Shown here: piece by piece, positions 27,261-35,490 of the stretch | How positions within the stretch are numbered: the first letter of the stretch is position 1 | How the letters are laid out: each line of letters starts with the position of its first letter | DNA from: Gemmiger sp. An194 | Lineage (GTDB): Bacteria; Bacillota; Clostridia; Oscillospirales; Ruminococcaceae | Assembly (NCBI RefSeq): GCF_002160145.1 | Contig: NZ_NFKA01000017.1 | Location: 1-64,000 of the forward strand | Length of the DNA stretch: 64,000 bases | Reading direction: 5' to 3' | Notes under the pieces: generated by a model | What the model was told of the DNA's origin: nothing | The model's database searches: none | The model's input: only the letters and a program-made list of their open reading frames with translations | Position numbers and translations under genes: made by a program

Positions 27261-27598
27261 AGGAAGTAATCGGGTGGATGCATTTGCAAATTGACCGGTT
27301 CGGCTGCTGCCCAACCGGGTCCGATACTTGATTCCGCACAGAGCGATGCGGCGGTGGTGCTGAAATGTGTTCCGCCAAGCGGAAAACCAGCCGAAAATAC
27401 GGTTTAATGGGCTATTTTCACAGAAAAACAGCCTCGGTCTACTGCAACTAGCCGAAAATATACACACGTGTAAATATTTTGCGTAAATCCCTTGTAACCC
27501 CTGCGGATTTGTTTTATGATTGGACCTGTAGCAAAAGCAAACGCCGTAGTTAATCCTGCCGCCGCCGGCGGCCGACCCATACGAAAAGGAGTATCATT
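27261..27598. promoter_or_regulatory. 338-base non-coding region upstream of fba
   Basis: A good promoter, TTGTAA (27492-27497), 17-base spacer, TATGAT (27515-27520), serves fba. Upstream are two copies of AGCCGAAAATA (27389-27399 and 27450-27460) and a palindrome TACACACGTGTA (27461-27472) just before the -35 box. Both look like regulator sites. A weak CCGGTT/AACCGG hairpin lies near 27295. No gene is seen. Confidence 0.6.
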
Positions 27599-28753
27599 AT
27601 GTTAGTACCTCTGCGTGCGATTTTGGAAGCCACTGAAAAAGAACACTATGCCCAGGGCGCGTTCAACGTGAACGCTGTGGCCCAGGCCAAGGCAGCCATC
27701 CAGGTACACGAGATGTTCCGCAGCCCCGCCATCCTGCAGGGGGCGGACCTGGCCAACGGTTTTATGGGCGGATGCACCGATTTTATGAACGCCACCCTGG
27801 AGGACAAAAAGGTGGGCGCGCAGAACATCGGCAATGCGGTGAAGAAATACGGTGAGGACAGCCCCATTCCCATTGCGCTGCATCTGGACCACGGTCGGGA
27901 TTTCGACTCCTGCAAGGCGGCCATTGCCGGCGGCTACACCAGCGTGATGATCGACGGCTCGTCCCTGCCCTTTGAGGAAAACATCGAGCTCACCCGTGAG
28001 GTGGTAAAATACGCCCACGAGCGTGGCGTTTCGGTGGAGGCTGAGCTGGGTGTGCTGGCCGGTGTGGAGGACCATGTGTTCAGTGCCGGCTCCACCTACA
28101 CCAATCCTCTGGACGCGGTGGAATTCATCAAAAAGACCAAGGTGGATGCGCTGGCCATCAGCTACGGCACCATGCACGGCGCCAACAAGGGCAAGGGCGC
28201 AAAGCTGCGCAAGGAGATCGCCATCGCCACCAAGGAATGCCTGATGCATGAGGGTATCTTCTGTGCGCTGGTGAGCCACGGTTCCTCCACCGTGCCCCAG
28301 TACATCGTAAAGGAGATCAACGCCTTGGGCGGTGACCTCCAGAACGCCTACGGTATTGAGCTGGCTCAGCTGAAGGAGGCTGCCCGCTGCGGTATCGCAA
28401 AGATCAATGTGGATACGGATATCCGTCTGGCGGTGACCCGCAACATGAAGGAGCTGTTCCACTACCGCCCCGAGCTGCAAAGCAGCGCCAGCATCGGCGC
28501 CATCTACCGCCTGCTGGAGGAGAAAAAGACCGCCTTCGATCCCCGTGTCTTCCTGCCGCCCATCATGAATACCGTGATGTACGGCGATGTACCCGACGAG
28601 GATGTGGCCGCCATTGTGGACTGCGTTGAGCGGGGCGTGAAGGAAGTGGTCGGCACCCTGATCGTGGAGTTCGGCAGTGTGGGCAAGGCGCCCGCCGTGG
28701 AGCGGGTGACCCTGGACGAGATGGCCGAGCGCTACCGCAAGGAAGGCATCTGA
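27599..28753 (+). CDS. fba: Class II fructose-bisphosphate aldolase
   Basis: 384 residues. Zinc-dependent cleavage of fructose-1,6-bisphosphate to DHAP and glyceraldehyde-3-P. It has the family pattern GAFNVNAVAQAKA, zinc-ligand segments HLDHGRD and SYGTMHGANKG and SHGSSTVPQ, and the substrate-binding KINVDTDIR. The sequence is longer than the ~285-residue short forms, with an extension after about 300. AAAAGGAG lies upstream of the ATG. tpiA follows. Confidence 0.93.
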   Translation: MLVPLRAILEATEKEHYAQGAFNVNAVAQAKAAIQVHEMFRSPAILQGADLANGFMGGCTDFMNATLEDKKVGAQNIGNAVKKYGEDSPIPIALHLDHGRDFDSCKAAIAGGYTSVMIDGSSLPFEENIELTREVVKYAHERGVSVEAELGVLAGVEDHVFSAGSTYTNPLDAVEFIKKTKVDALAISYGTMHGANKGKGAKLRKEIAIATKECLMHEGIFCALVSHGSSTVPQYIVKEINALGGDLQNAYGIELAQLKEAARCGIAKINVDTDIRLAVTRNMKELFHYRPELQSSASIGAIYRLLEEKKTAFDPRVFLPPIMNTVMYGDVPDEDVAAIVDCVERGVKEVVGTLIVEFGSVGKAPAVERVTLDEMAERYRKEGI

Positions 28754-28840
28754 TCCAATTCGTTTCCGGCCGCCGGCCGCTCCCTTGGGGGCAGCCGGCG
28801 CTGGCCGGTTTATCAAACCAGACTAAAAGGAGAAGTGCTC

Positions 28841-29677
28841 ATGAAATACATCTTTTTGAATCTGAAACGCTTCGATGTGCCCACCGAGTTCGGCGGCGTG
28901 AACCGCATCGCGCCGGTGGGAGACTGGGGCCGCTATATTGTGGAGAACACCCAGGAGCAGCTGAAAAAGTATGACCCGGAGAAGGTGGAGTTTGTGCAGT
29001 ACTTCCCCGAGGCCCACATCCTGGGCGCGGCGGCGGCCCGCTGTGAGAACAGCCCGGTGAAGATCGGCTGCCAGAGCATCTATCGGGACGATACCGCCGT
29101 GGGCGGCAACTTCGGCGCCTTTACCACCAACCGGCCCGCCTCCATTGCCAGGGCCATGGGCTGCGGCGGAGTGATCATCGGCCACTGTGAGGAGCGCAAC
29201 GATAAAAACGGCGTTCTGGCCGAGGCCGGCGTGACCGACACCGCCGCCACCAACCGCCTTTTGAACAAGGAGATCAAGGCGGCCATTGCCCGGGGAATGA
29301 AGGTGCTGTACTGCATCGGCGAAAAGAGCGAGGAGCAGGACCGCTGGCAGGAGGTCCTGGGTGAGCAGCTGGACATCGGCCTGGACGGTGTGGACAAGAG
29401 CCAGGTGGTCATTGCCTACGAGCCCATCTGGTCCATCGGCCCCGGCAAGACCCCGGCGGACAAGCCCTACATCGAAAAGATCGCCCGCTTCGTGAAGGAA
29501 CGCACCGGCGGCATCCCCGTGGTATACGGCGGCGGCCTGAAGAAAGACAACGCCGAGATGCTGGCCAGCATCGAGGAGATCGACGGCGGCCTGATTGCTC
29601 TGACCCGCTTCTCCGGGGAGATCGGCTTCTACCCGGACGAGTATCTCGAGATCATCCGCACCTACCTGGGCGAGTAA
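28841..29677 (+). CDS. tpiA: Triosephosphate isomerase (divergent)
   Basis: 278 residues. TIM barrel with family segments: GGVIIGHCEERN (electrophilic His region), VVIAYEPIWSIGPGKTPA (catalytic Glu in AYEP and the mobile loop) and VVYGGGLK (phosphate-binding). The N-terminus is atypical, FLNLKRFDVP instead of the usual GNWKMN, so the Asn-Lys pair is carried as NLKR. GGAGAAGT is upstream. It sits between fba and the LarA-family gene in one orientation, probably one operon. Confidence 0.85.
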   Translation: MKYIFLNLKRFDVPTEFGGVNRIAPVGDWGRYIVENTQEQLKKYDPEKVEFVQYFPEAHILGAAAARCENSPVKIGCQSIYRDDTAVGGNFGAFTTNRPASIARAMGCGGVIIGHCEERNDKNGVLAEAGVTDTAATNRLLNKEIKAAIARGMKVLYCIGEKSEEQDRWQEVLGEQLDIGLDGVDKSQVVIAYEPIWSIGPGKTPADKPYIEKIARFVKERTGGIPVVYGGGLKKDNAEMLASIEEIDGGLIALTRFSGEIGFYPDEYLEIIRTYLGE

Positions 29678-29698
29678 CAAAAGAGGAGGAATGTTTCC

Positions 29699-31183
29699 AT
29701 GAAACTGGATTTTGAATACGGCCACGGCCTGATGAGCGCCGAGCTGCCCGACAACACCGATGTGTTCATTCCCGGCACCACCGTGCCCGACCCGGACTAC
29801 ATCCCCGAGGATAAGCTGGAGGACGCCTATCTGGAGAGCCTGCGCAATCCCATCGGCATGAAGCCCCTGAGCGAGCTGGCCTTCCCCGGCGCAAAGGTGG
29901 TCTTCATCGTGCCCGACCGGGTCAAGGGCGGCGAGCAGCCCACCAGCCACCGCAAGGTCAGCATCAAGCTGATTTTGAAAGAGCTGTATGCGGCCGGCGT
30001 GAAGAAGGAGGACATCCAGTTCATCATCTCCAACGGCCTGCATCCCCGCGCTAAGCCCGAGGATTACAAGGCCATCTTCGGTGAGGAGCTGTTCAATGAG
30101 TTCTGGTACACCCACCAGATGACCAGCCACGACTCCGAGGACCCGGACAACATGGTCGACCTGGGCACCACCAAGCGGGGCGACCCGGTGTGCATGAACA
30201 AGACCGTGTTCGAGTGCGATATTCCCATTCTGATCGGCCACGTGCAGGGCAACCCCTACGGCGGTTACTCCGGCGGGTACAAGCACTGCGCCACCGGCAT
30301 TACCAACTGGCGCAGCATCGCCAGCCATCATGTGCCTGAGGTCATGCACCGGGACGACTTCACCCCCGTGAACGGCGGCAGCCTGATGCGCCACAAGTTC
30401 AACGAGATCGGTATGCACATGGAGGAGAAGATGGGCCATCCCTTCTTCTGCTGCGACGCTGTGCTGGATACCAAGAGCCGCCAGATCGCCATCTACTCCG
30501 GCTACGCCAAGGAGATGATGCCCGAGAGCTGGAAGCTGGCCGACAAGCGCACCTACGTGCACTGGGCCGAAAAGAAATACGACGTGCTGGTCTTCGGTAT
30601 GCCCCAGAAGTTCCACTACGGCGACGGCATGGGCACCAACCCCATCATGATGATGCAGGCGCTGAGCGCCCAGGTGCTGCGCTTCAAGCGCGTGATGAGC
30701 GACCACTGCGTGATCATCTGCTCCTCCATCTGCAACGGCTATTTCCACGACGAGCTGTGGCCCTACCTGCGCGAGGAGTGGGAGGCCTTCCAGCATGACC
30801 ACATGAATATTCTGCCGGATATGAACCGTCTGGGCGAATACTACGCCACCAACGAGGAATACATCCGCAAGTACCGCTTCACCAACGCCTTCCATCCCTT
30901 CCACGGCTTCTCCATGATGAGCTGCGGTCACATCGCCGAGATGAACACCAGCGCCATCTACATCGTGGGCGCAGAGGAGCCGGGCATCGCCCGCAGCATG
31001 GGCCTGAAGACCCGCGCCACCTTTGAGGAGGCGCTGGCCGATGCCAAGAAGAAGTTCGTGGGCGAGAACCCCAACATTCTGGCGCTGCCCCAGACCTTCA
31101 AGGTTGCCGCTGTGCACCTGTGCATGAAGGACCCCAGCCAGGACTGCATGGACGAGTACGGCCATCATCCCTGCTGCGGCTAA
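29699..31183 (+). CDS. LarA-family (DUF2088) nickel-pincer-type protein, substrate unknown
   Basis: 494 residues. Two-domain LarA fold. The Lys that carries the nickel-pincer nucleotide in lactate racemase corresponds to Lys195 in GYSGGYKHC, and the nickel-binding His to His211 in SIASHH. One proton-relay His corresponds to His115 in SNGLHPR. The second relay His (ten residues before the Lys in L. plantarum LarA) is Asn185 here (GNPYGGYSGG). The protein is therefore unlikely to be a simple lactate racemase. Cofactor genes larB, larC and larE are not in the window. It follows tpiA by 21 bases and precedes a TauE-type permease. Confidence 0.8.
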   Translation: MKLDFEYGHGLMSAELPDNTDVFIPGTTVPDPDYIPEDKLEDAYLESLRNPIGMKPLSELAFPGAKVVFIVPDRVKGGEQPTSHRKVSIKLILKELYAAGVKKEDIQFIISNGLHPRAKPEDYKAIFGEELFNEFWYTHQMTSHDSEDPDNMVDLGTTKRGDPVCMNKTVFECDIPILIGHVQGNPYGGYSGGYKHCATGITNWRSIASHHVPEVMHRDDFTPVNGGSLMRHKFNEIGMHMEEKMGHPFFCCDAVLDTKSRQIAIYSGYAKEMMPESWKLADKRTYVHWAEKKYDVLVFGMPQKFHYGDGMGTNPIMMMQALSAQVLRFKRVMSDHCVIICSSICNGYFHDELWPYLREEWEAFQHDHMNILPDMNRLGEYYATNEEYIRKYRFTNAFHPFHGFSMMSCGHIAEMNTSAIYIVGAEEPGIARSMGLKTRATFEEALADAKKKFVGENPNILALPQTFKVAAVHLCMKDPSQDCMDEYGHHPCCG

Positions 31184-31213
31184 GAGCGGTATACCCATTT
31201 TAAAATAAACCAT

Positions 31214-31244
31214 GCCGGGCCCCCGGAATGAGGGGGCCCGGCCT
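31214..31244 (+). terminator. Hairpin between LarA-family and TauE genes
   Basis: GCCGGGCCCCC pairs with GGGGGCCCGGC. The T-tract is weak (CTTGCGCTTTT). It falls before the ribosome-binding site of the next gene, which supports that gene's start at 31273. Confidence 0.65.
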
Positions 31245-31272
31245 TGCGCTTTTCAAGAGAGGAAGGAAACCA

Positions 31273-32061
31273 ATGCAGGTTTTTGCATATCTTATCATCA
31301 GTTTGCTGGCCAGCATCGCCGGAGCCATCTGCGGCATCGGCGGCGGAGTCATCATCAAGCCCACCCTGGACCTGTTCCATCTGGACAGCGTGGCCACCGT
31401 AAGCTTTCTGTCCGGCTGCACCGTGCTGGCCATGAGCTGCTATTCCGTGACCAAGGCCATGCGCGCGGGCGACAGCAAGGTGGATTTGAAGATCGGTACC
31501 CCGCTGGCCATCGGCGCGGCCATCGGCGGCGTGGCGGGCAAGCAGATGTTCAGTGTGATCAGCGCCCAGTTCCAGGAGACCGCGGGTGCGGTGCAGGCCG
31601 CCTGCCTGTTTCTGATCACCCTGGGTACCATGGTGTACACCCTGTGCAAGGCGCGCATCCGCACCAAGCAGATCGACAGCGCGGTGGTCTGTCTGATCAT
31701 CGGCCTGTTGCTGGGCATCATGTCCAGCTTCCTGGGCATCGGCGGCGGCCCCATCAACCTGGTGGTGTTCTATTTCTTCTTCTCCATGGACACCAAGACC
31801 GCGGCTCAGAACAGCCTGTATGTGATTCTGGTCAGCCAGATCACCAGCCTGCTGGCCACGCTGGTCACCGGCAGTGTGCCGCCCTTCGGCTGGCTCAGCC
31901 TGGTGCTGATGGTCGCCGGCGGCATCGGCGGCGGCATGATCGGCCGTGCCTTCAACAAGCGGATGGACAACAAGGCGGTGGACAAGCTGTTCATCGGCCT
32001 GATGGTCATCATCATGGGCATCAGCCTTTATAATGTATATCAGTACACCTTTGCGGTGTGA
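31273..32061 (+). CDS. TauE/SafE-family membrane permease
   Basis: 262 residues, about eight helices. Two copies of the family pattern GIGGG(V/P)II.P occur, at GICGIGGGVIIKPTLD and SFLGIGGGPINLVVF. Members export sulfite, sulfoacetate or other small organic anions. The substrate is unknown, and its place after a LarA-family gene makes an organic acid plausible but unproven. GAGAGGAAGG is upstream of the chosen ATG. Confidence 0.88.
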   Translation: MQVFAYLIISLLASIAGAICGIGGGVIIKPTLDLFHLDSVATVSFLSGCTVLAMSCYSVTKAMRAGDSKVDLKIGTPLAIGAAIGGVAGKQMFSVISAQFQETAGAVQAACLFLITLGTMVYTLCKARIRTKQIDSAVVCLIIGLLLGIMSSFLGIGGGPINLVVFYFFFSMDTKTAAQNSLYVILVSQITSLLATLVTGSVPPFGWLSLVLMVAGGIGGGMIGRAFNKRMDNKAVDKLFIGLMVIIMGISLYNVYQYTFAV

Positions 32062-32190
32062 GCGATTTCCAAAGTGCGGGCGGCCGGTTTGCGGCTGCCC
32101 GCTTTGCTTTTGCGGCCAAACAGTGTACAATAAAATCATATCGCATAAAATAGCGGGGCAAGACCCCGCGTACCAATAAGGAGAACCCAA

Positions 32191-33804
32191 ATGATCTTGG
32201 ATGCAAACGAACGGGAGCGGCTGGCCCACCAGGCACAGGAGCTGTTTTTGGCTGAGCCCGCCGACTATGAGGCGGCGGTGCCTGCACTGCGCCAGGCGGC
32301 GGCGCTGGGCGATGTGTGGTGCCTGTGCACCCTGGGCTGGTGCTGCGAATTCGGCAAGGGCACCGAACTGGACCTGCCTCAGGCCGCCTGGCTCTACCGC
32401 CAGGCGGCGGACAAGGGCTACCCGCCCGCTCAGTGCAATCTGGCGGTGCTGCACATTACCGGCAAGGGCATGGCGCCGGACCCGGCCCAGGGGGCCTACT
32501 GGCTGGAAAAGGCCGCGGCTCAGGGCTTTGCACGGGCCCAGTATCTGCTGGGCACCCTGTATCAGGATGGCCGGGGCGTGGAAAAGGACCAAAAGCGCGC
32601 CGCTCGCCTGTTTGGCGACGCGTCCTTCCAGGGCTACACCGCCGCCCAGTTCAGCCTGGGCGTGTGCTATGAACGGGGCCGGGGTGTGGAGCGCAACTTC
32701 GAGACCGCCCTGCACCAGTACCAGCTGGCGGCGGCTCAGGGCCACATTGCCGCGGTGTACAACGCGGGCTACTTTTACGAGATGGGCCTCGGCACCGAGC
32801 GGGACCCGGTGAAGGCCGCCCAGCTGTATGCCCAGGCCGCCGAGGCCGGGGATTCCGACGGCCAGTGCAGCCTGGCCTGGTGCTACGACACCGGCACCGG
32901 CGTGGAGAAAGACCCCCGCAGGGCGGTGGAGCTGTATCAGAAGGCAGTGGATCAGGGCCATCTGCGGGCCATGCACAATCTGGCCTGGTGCTACCGGATG
33001 GGCCAGCCCGGCGCGGACGGGCCGGACCGGAAGGAAAAGGCGGTGGAGCTGTTCCGCCGCGCGGCCAGTCAGGGTTATATGAGCTCGGTGTGCGATCTGG
33101 GCATCTGCTACCAGGAGGGCTGGGGCGTGCCCCAGGACCTGGACAAGGCGCTGGAGCTTTACCGGAAGGCGGCGGACCGGGGCCTGGCCAAGGCCATGAA
33201 CTGCCTGGGCGAATGCTGCTGGCGGGGCGAGGGCGTGGAGCAGAATCTGCAGGCTGCGCTGGAATGGTTTGAGAAGGGCGCGGCAGGCGGCAACCCGGAG
33301 GCCCAGTTCAACGCGGCCTGGTTTCTGGACGAGGGCCTGGCCGGAGAGGCGGACCATGCCCGGGCAGTACACTGGTACGAGGCGCTGCTCAAGCAGGCGC
33401 TGCCCGAGCGGGAATGCTGGCGCAACGGGGTGAACAACCTGGGCGAATGCTACCGCTACGGCCGGGGTGTGGAAAAGGATCTGGAGACCGCCGAACAGCT
33501 GTACCGGCTGGCGGGCCAGAGCGGAAACGACATGGCCTGGTTCAATCTGGGCGAGATGTACCATCAGGAAAAGAAGGATGCAGCGGCCGCTGCGGAATTT
33601 TACCGAACCGGTGTGGAGACCTGCACCGAGGGCGGCGACTGCGCACTGGCGCTGGCACTGCTGTATGAGAACGGTCAGGGCGTGGAGCGAGACGAGGACA
33701 AGGCGGTGGAGCTGGCCCGGCTGGCGCTGAAGCGGGCCGGAGGTGACGAGCAGGTCATCCGGGACGCCACCGCCCTTTTGGACCGGCAGGGCGCGCAGCA
33801 CTGA
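32191..33804 (+). CDS. Sel1-repeat (SLR/TPR-like) protein
   Basis: 537 residues made of about 12 Sel1 repeats of 36-38 residues with the pattern A...LG..Y..G.GV..D...A...Y..AA..G...A (clear from about residue 45 to 510). No signal peptide or membrane helix, so probably cytoplasmic. Such repeats form helical solenoids that bind other proteins. No partner is evident from the neighbours. AAGGAGAA precedes the ATG. A thioesterase gene follows after 27 bases. Confidence 0.9.
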   Translation: MILDANERERLAHQAQELFLAEPADYEAAVPALRQAAALGDVWCLCTLGWCCEFGKGTELDLPQAAWLYRQAADKGYPPAQCNLAVLHITGKGMAPDPAQGAYWLEKAAAQGFARAQYLLGTLYQDGRGVEKDQKRAARLFGDASFQGYTAAQFSLGVCYERGRGVERNFETALHQYQLAAAQGHIAAVYNAGYFYEMGLGTERDPVKAAQLYAQAAEAGDSDGQCSLAWCYDTGTGVEKDPRRAVELYQKAVDQGHLRAMHNLAWCYRMGQPGADGPDRKEKAVELFRRAASQGYMSSVCDLGICYQEGWGVPQDLDKALELYRKAADRGLAKAMNCLGECCWRGEGVEQNLQAALEWFEKGAAGGNPEAQFNAAWFLDEGLAGEADHARAVHWYEALLKQALPERECWRNGVNNLGECYRYGRGVEKDLETAEQLYRLAGQSGNDMAWFNLGEMYHQEKKDAAAAAEFYRTGVETCTEGGDCALALALLYENGQGVERDEDKAVELARLALKRAGGDEQVIRDATALLDRQGAQH

Positions 33805-33831
33805 GCGCCTGCCAAAAAAGGAGGAACGAAC

Positions 33832-34251
33832 ATGGACAAGGAGAAGCTGCTGGCATTTGCCCGCGCCCGGCTCAAGCCGGTGACCTGCCTGGATGCGATC
33901 GAGATTCTGGCCTGTGAGCCGGGTCTGGCCCGGCTGCGGGCTCCGGTGGGCGACCAGGCAAAGAACGCCTTCGGCAACGCCCACGGCGGCTGGCTGTATA
34001 CCCTGTGCGACAGCTGCAGCGGTCTGGCCGCCTGCGCGGGCGGCTATGCCCATGTGACGCTGCAGGCCGGCATGAACTATCTGGCAGCAGGCCGCCCCGG
34101 CGACCTGCTCACGGTGGAGGCGGTGAGCGAGCATTCCGGCCGCCACACCTGCGTGAACCGAGTGACCATCACCAACCAGGAGGGCAGGCTGGTGGCCACC
34201 GCCAGCTTTACCATGTATCGGCTGGATGACAAGATCCCCGGGCTGGACTGA
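33832..34251 (+). CDS. PaaI-type hotdog thioesterase
   Basis: 139 residues. Hotdog fold with the PaaI/YbgC-like segment NAFGNAHGGWLYTLCDSCSGLAA, where the HGG and following acidic residue form the active site, and GMNYLAAGRPGDLLTVEA. It would hydrolyse acyl-CoA esters of unknown identity. AAAAGGAGG lies upstream. Probably co-transcribed with the Sel1 gene. Confidence 0.88.
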   Translation: MDKEKLLAFARARLKPVTCLDAIEILACEPGLARLRAPVGDQAKNAFGNAHGGWLYTLCDSCSGLAACAGGYAHVTLQAGMNYLAAGRPGDLLTVEAVSEHSGRHTCVNRVTITNQEGRLVATASFTMYRLDDKIPGLD

Positions 34252-34269
34252 ACGTTGCGAGAAACAGAA

Positions 34270-34319
34270 AAAGAGAGCATTCGCCTGCCGGAACCCGGCG
34301 GGCAGATGCTCTCTTTGTT
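34270..34319. terminator. Bidirectional terminator between thioesterase and FliB-like genes
   Basis: AAAGAGAGCAT/ATGCTCTCTTT outer stem with an inner CTGCCGG/CCGGCGGG stem; T-runs on both strands. Confidence 0.9.
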
Positions 34320-34324
34320 TGTAT

Positions 34325-35482
34325 TCAAGGGTGCAGGCCCAGCAGGCCGCCGATCACAAGGCCCGGCGCGGCCCAGTCCGCCTGCCAGAAGGCTTCGTTC
34401 ACCGCCCGCAGGTTGTCCGGGGCGTATTCCACCTCCCGGGAATAGGCCTTGGCGGCGCTGACCAAAACGGTCTGAAAATCGCCCTGCTCCTGCTTCGCCA
34501 GCAGGGGCAGCAGCAGGGCCGCGGCGATGGCGTGCATCGCGCCGCACAGCGCGTCGCCCTCACAGGCCTCGGATACGAAATACCGGTAGAGCATGTAGTG
34601 GGCCACATTCGCTGCCGTCTGTTCCAGCTCCGGGGTTTCCCACAGAGGATGGGCCAGCCGTTGGGGCAGCGCCTGCCGCAGCTCGGCCAGCCGTCCGGGC
34701 CAATCGGCGTGATTGGCCGGGAGGGTTTCCAGCAGCGCCAGCAGCGGGGCGAGAAATTCCGCAAGTGAGGCCTCGGGGACGGCCTCGGCCAGCTGCCGGG
34801 CCAGGTCCGGCCAGCGGCTCTGTTCGCCGTAAAATTCCGCCAGCGCAAAGGCCGCGTCGGCGGTCAGCTGCTGGGCGGTGCAGCCCCGGGCTTCGGCCTG
34901 CTCCGGCGCGCCGTCCATCCAGCTTTGCAGGTCCCGGGCCAGGCTGGCCAGCAGGGCGAGCCTTACCACCAGAGGCAGCGCCGCCTCCCGCAGCAGAGCG
35001 AAGGCGGATTCGCGAACTGCCCGCAGTCCGGCCAGCAGCTCCGGGTCGGGGCCGTCGGGGTCCGGCGCTTCCGCAATGTCCCGGCTGGTCAGCCGGGGCG
35101 GAGCAGAAAACAGAATCAGCCGGGCGGCCTCCTCACAGCTCAGGCCCAGACCGCTCTCCTTTTCCGCGCCGAACCAGTTGTGAAAGCGGGGATGCTGGTC
35201 GCAGATGGCACAGAGGTGGGTTTCGCCCAGATGTCGGTAGATGTCGCACAGGTTTTCGCTGTTCAGAAAGGGGCAGCGCCCCGCCCCGGTCAGGGCGAAA
35301 TAGGGCGGGTCCCCGGGCTGGATGGCCGCCCGCAGCCGGTCACCGAAGGCGCCGGTCTGGGACTGGTAATCCGCCAGCGCGGCCGGGTCGATGCCGATCT
35401 CCCAGCCGATGCAGCAGTTGTCGGTGCAGCGGGAGGCGATGCACCGGAACCGGTCGTAGTAATCAGGTACGGTGAGCCGCAT
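34325..35482 (-). CDS. FliB-family lysine N-methylase-like protein
   Basis: 385 residues. N-terminal Cys cluster CIASRCTDNCCIGW and a second cluster around GRCPFLNSENLCDIYRHLG and HLCAICDQHPR are characteristic of FliB, which methylates lysines of flagellin in Salmonella. There are no flagellar genes in the window and Cys-rich FliB homologues are common in non-motile Clostridia, so another protein must be the target. Start at the ATG after AAAGGAG; it overlaps the end of recQ by ten bases. Confidence 0.85.
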   Translation of the reverse strand: MRLTVPDYYDRFRCIASRCTDNCCIGWEIGIDPAALADYQSQTGAFGDRLRAAIQPGDPPYFALTGAGRCPFLNSENLCDIYRHLGETHLCAICDQHPRFHNWFGAEKESGLGLSCEEAARLILFSAPPRLTSRDIAEAPDPDGPDPELLAGLRAVRESAFALLREAALPLVVRLALLASLARDLQSWMDGAPEQAEARGCTAQQLTADAAFALAEFYGEQSRWPDLARQLAEAVPEASLAEFLAPLLALLETLPANHADWPGRLAELRQALPQRLAHPLWETPELEQTAANVAHYMLYRYFVSEACEGDALCGAMHAIAAALLLPLLAKQEQGDFQTVLVSAAKAYSREVEYAPDNLRAVNEAFWQADWAAPGLVIGGLLGLHP

Positions 35483-35490
35483 GGGGGCTC

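Noticed and set aside
28823-31213. 796-codon minus-strand open frame across tpiA and the LarA-family gene
   Set aside because: Antisense shadow with skewed composition and no family match.
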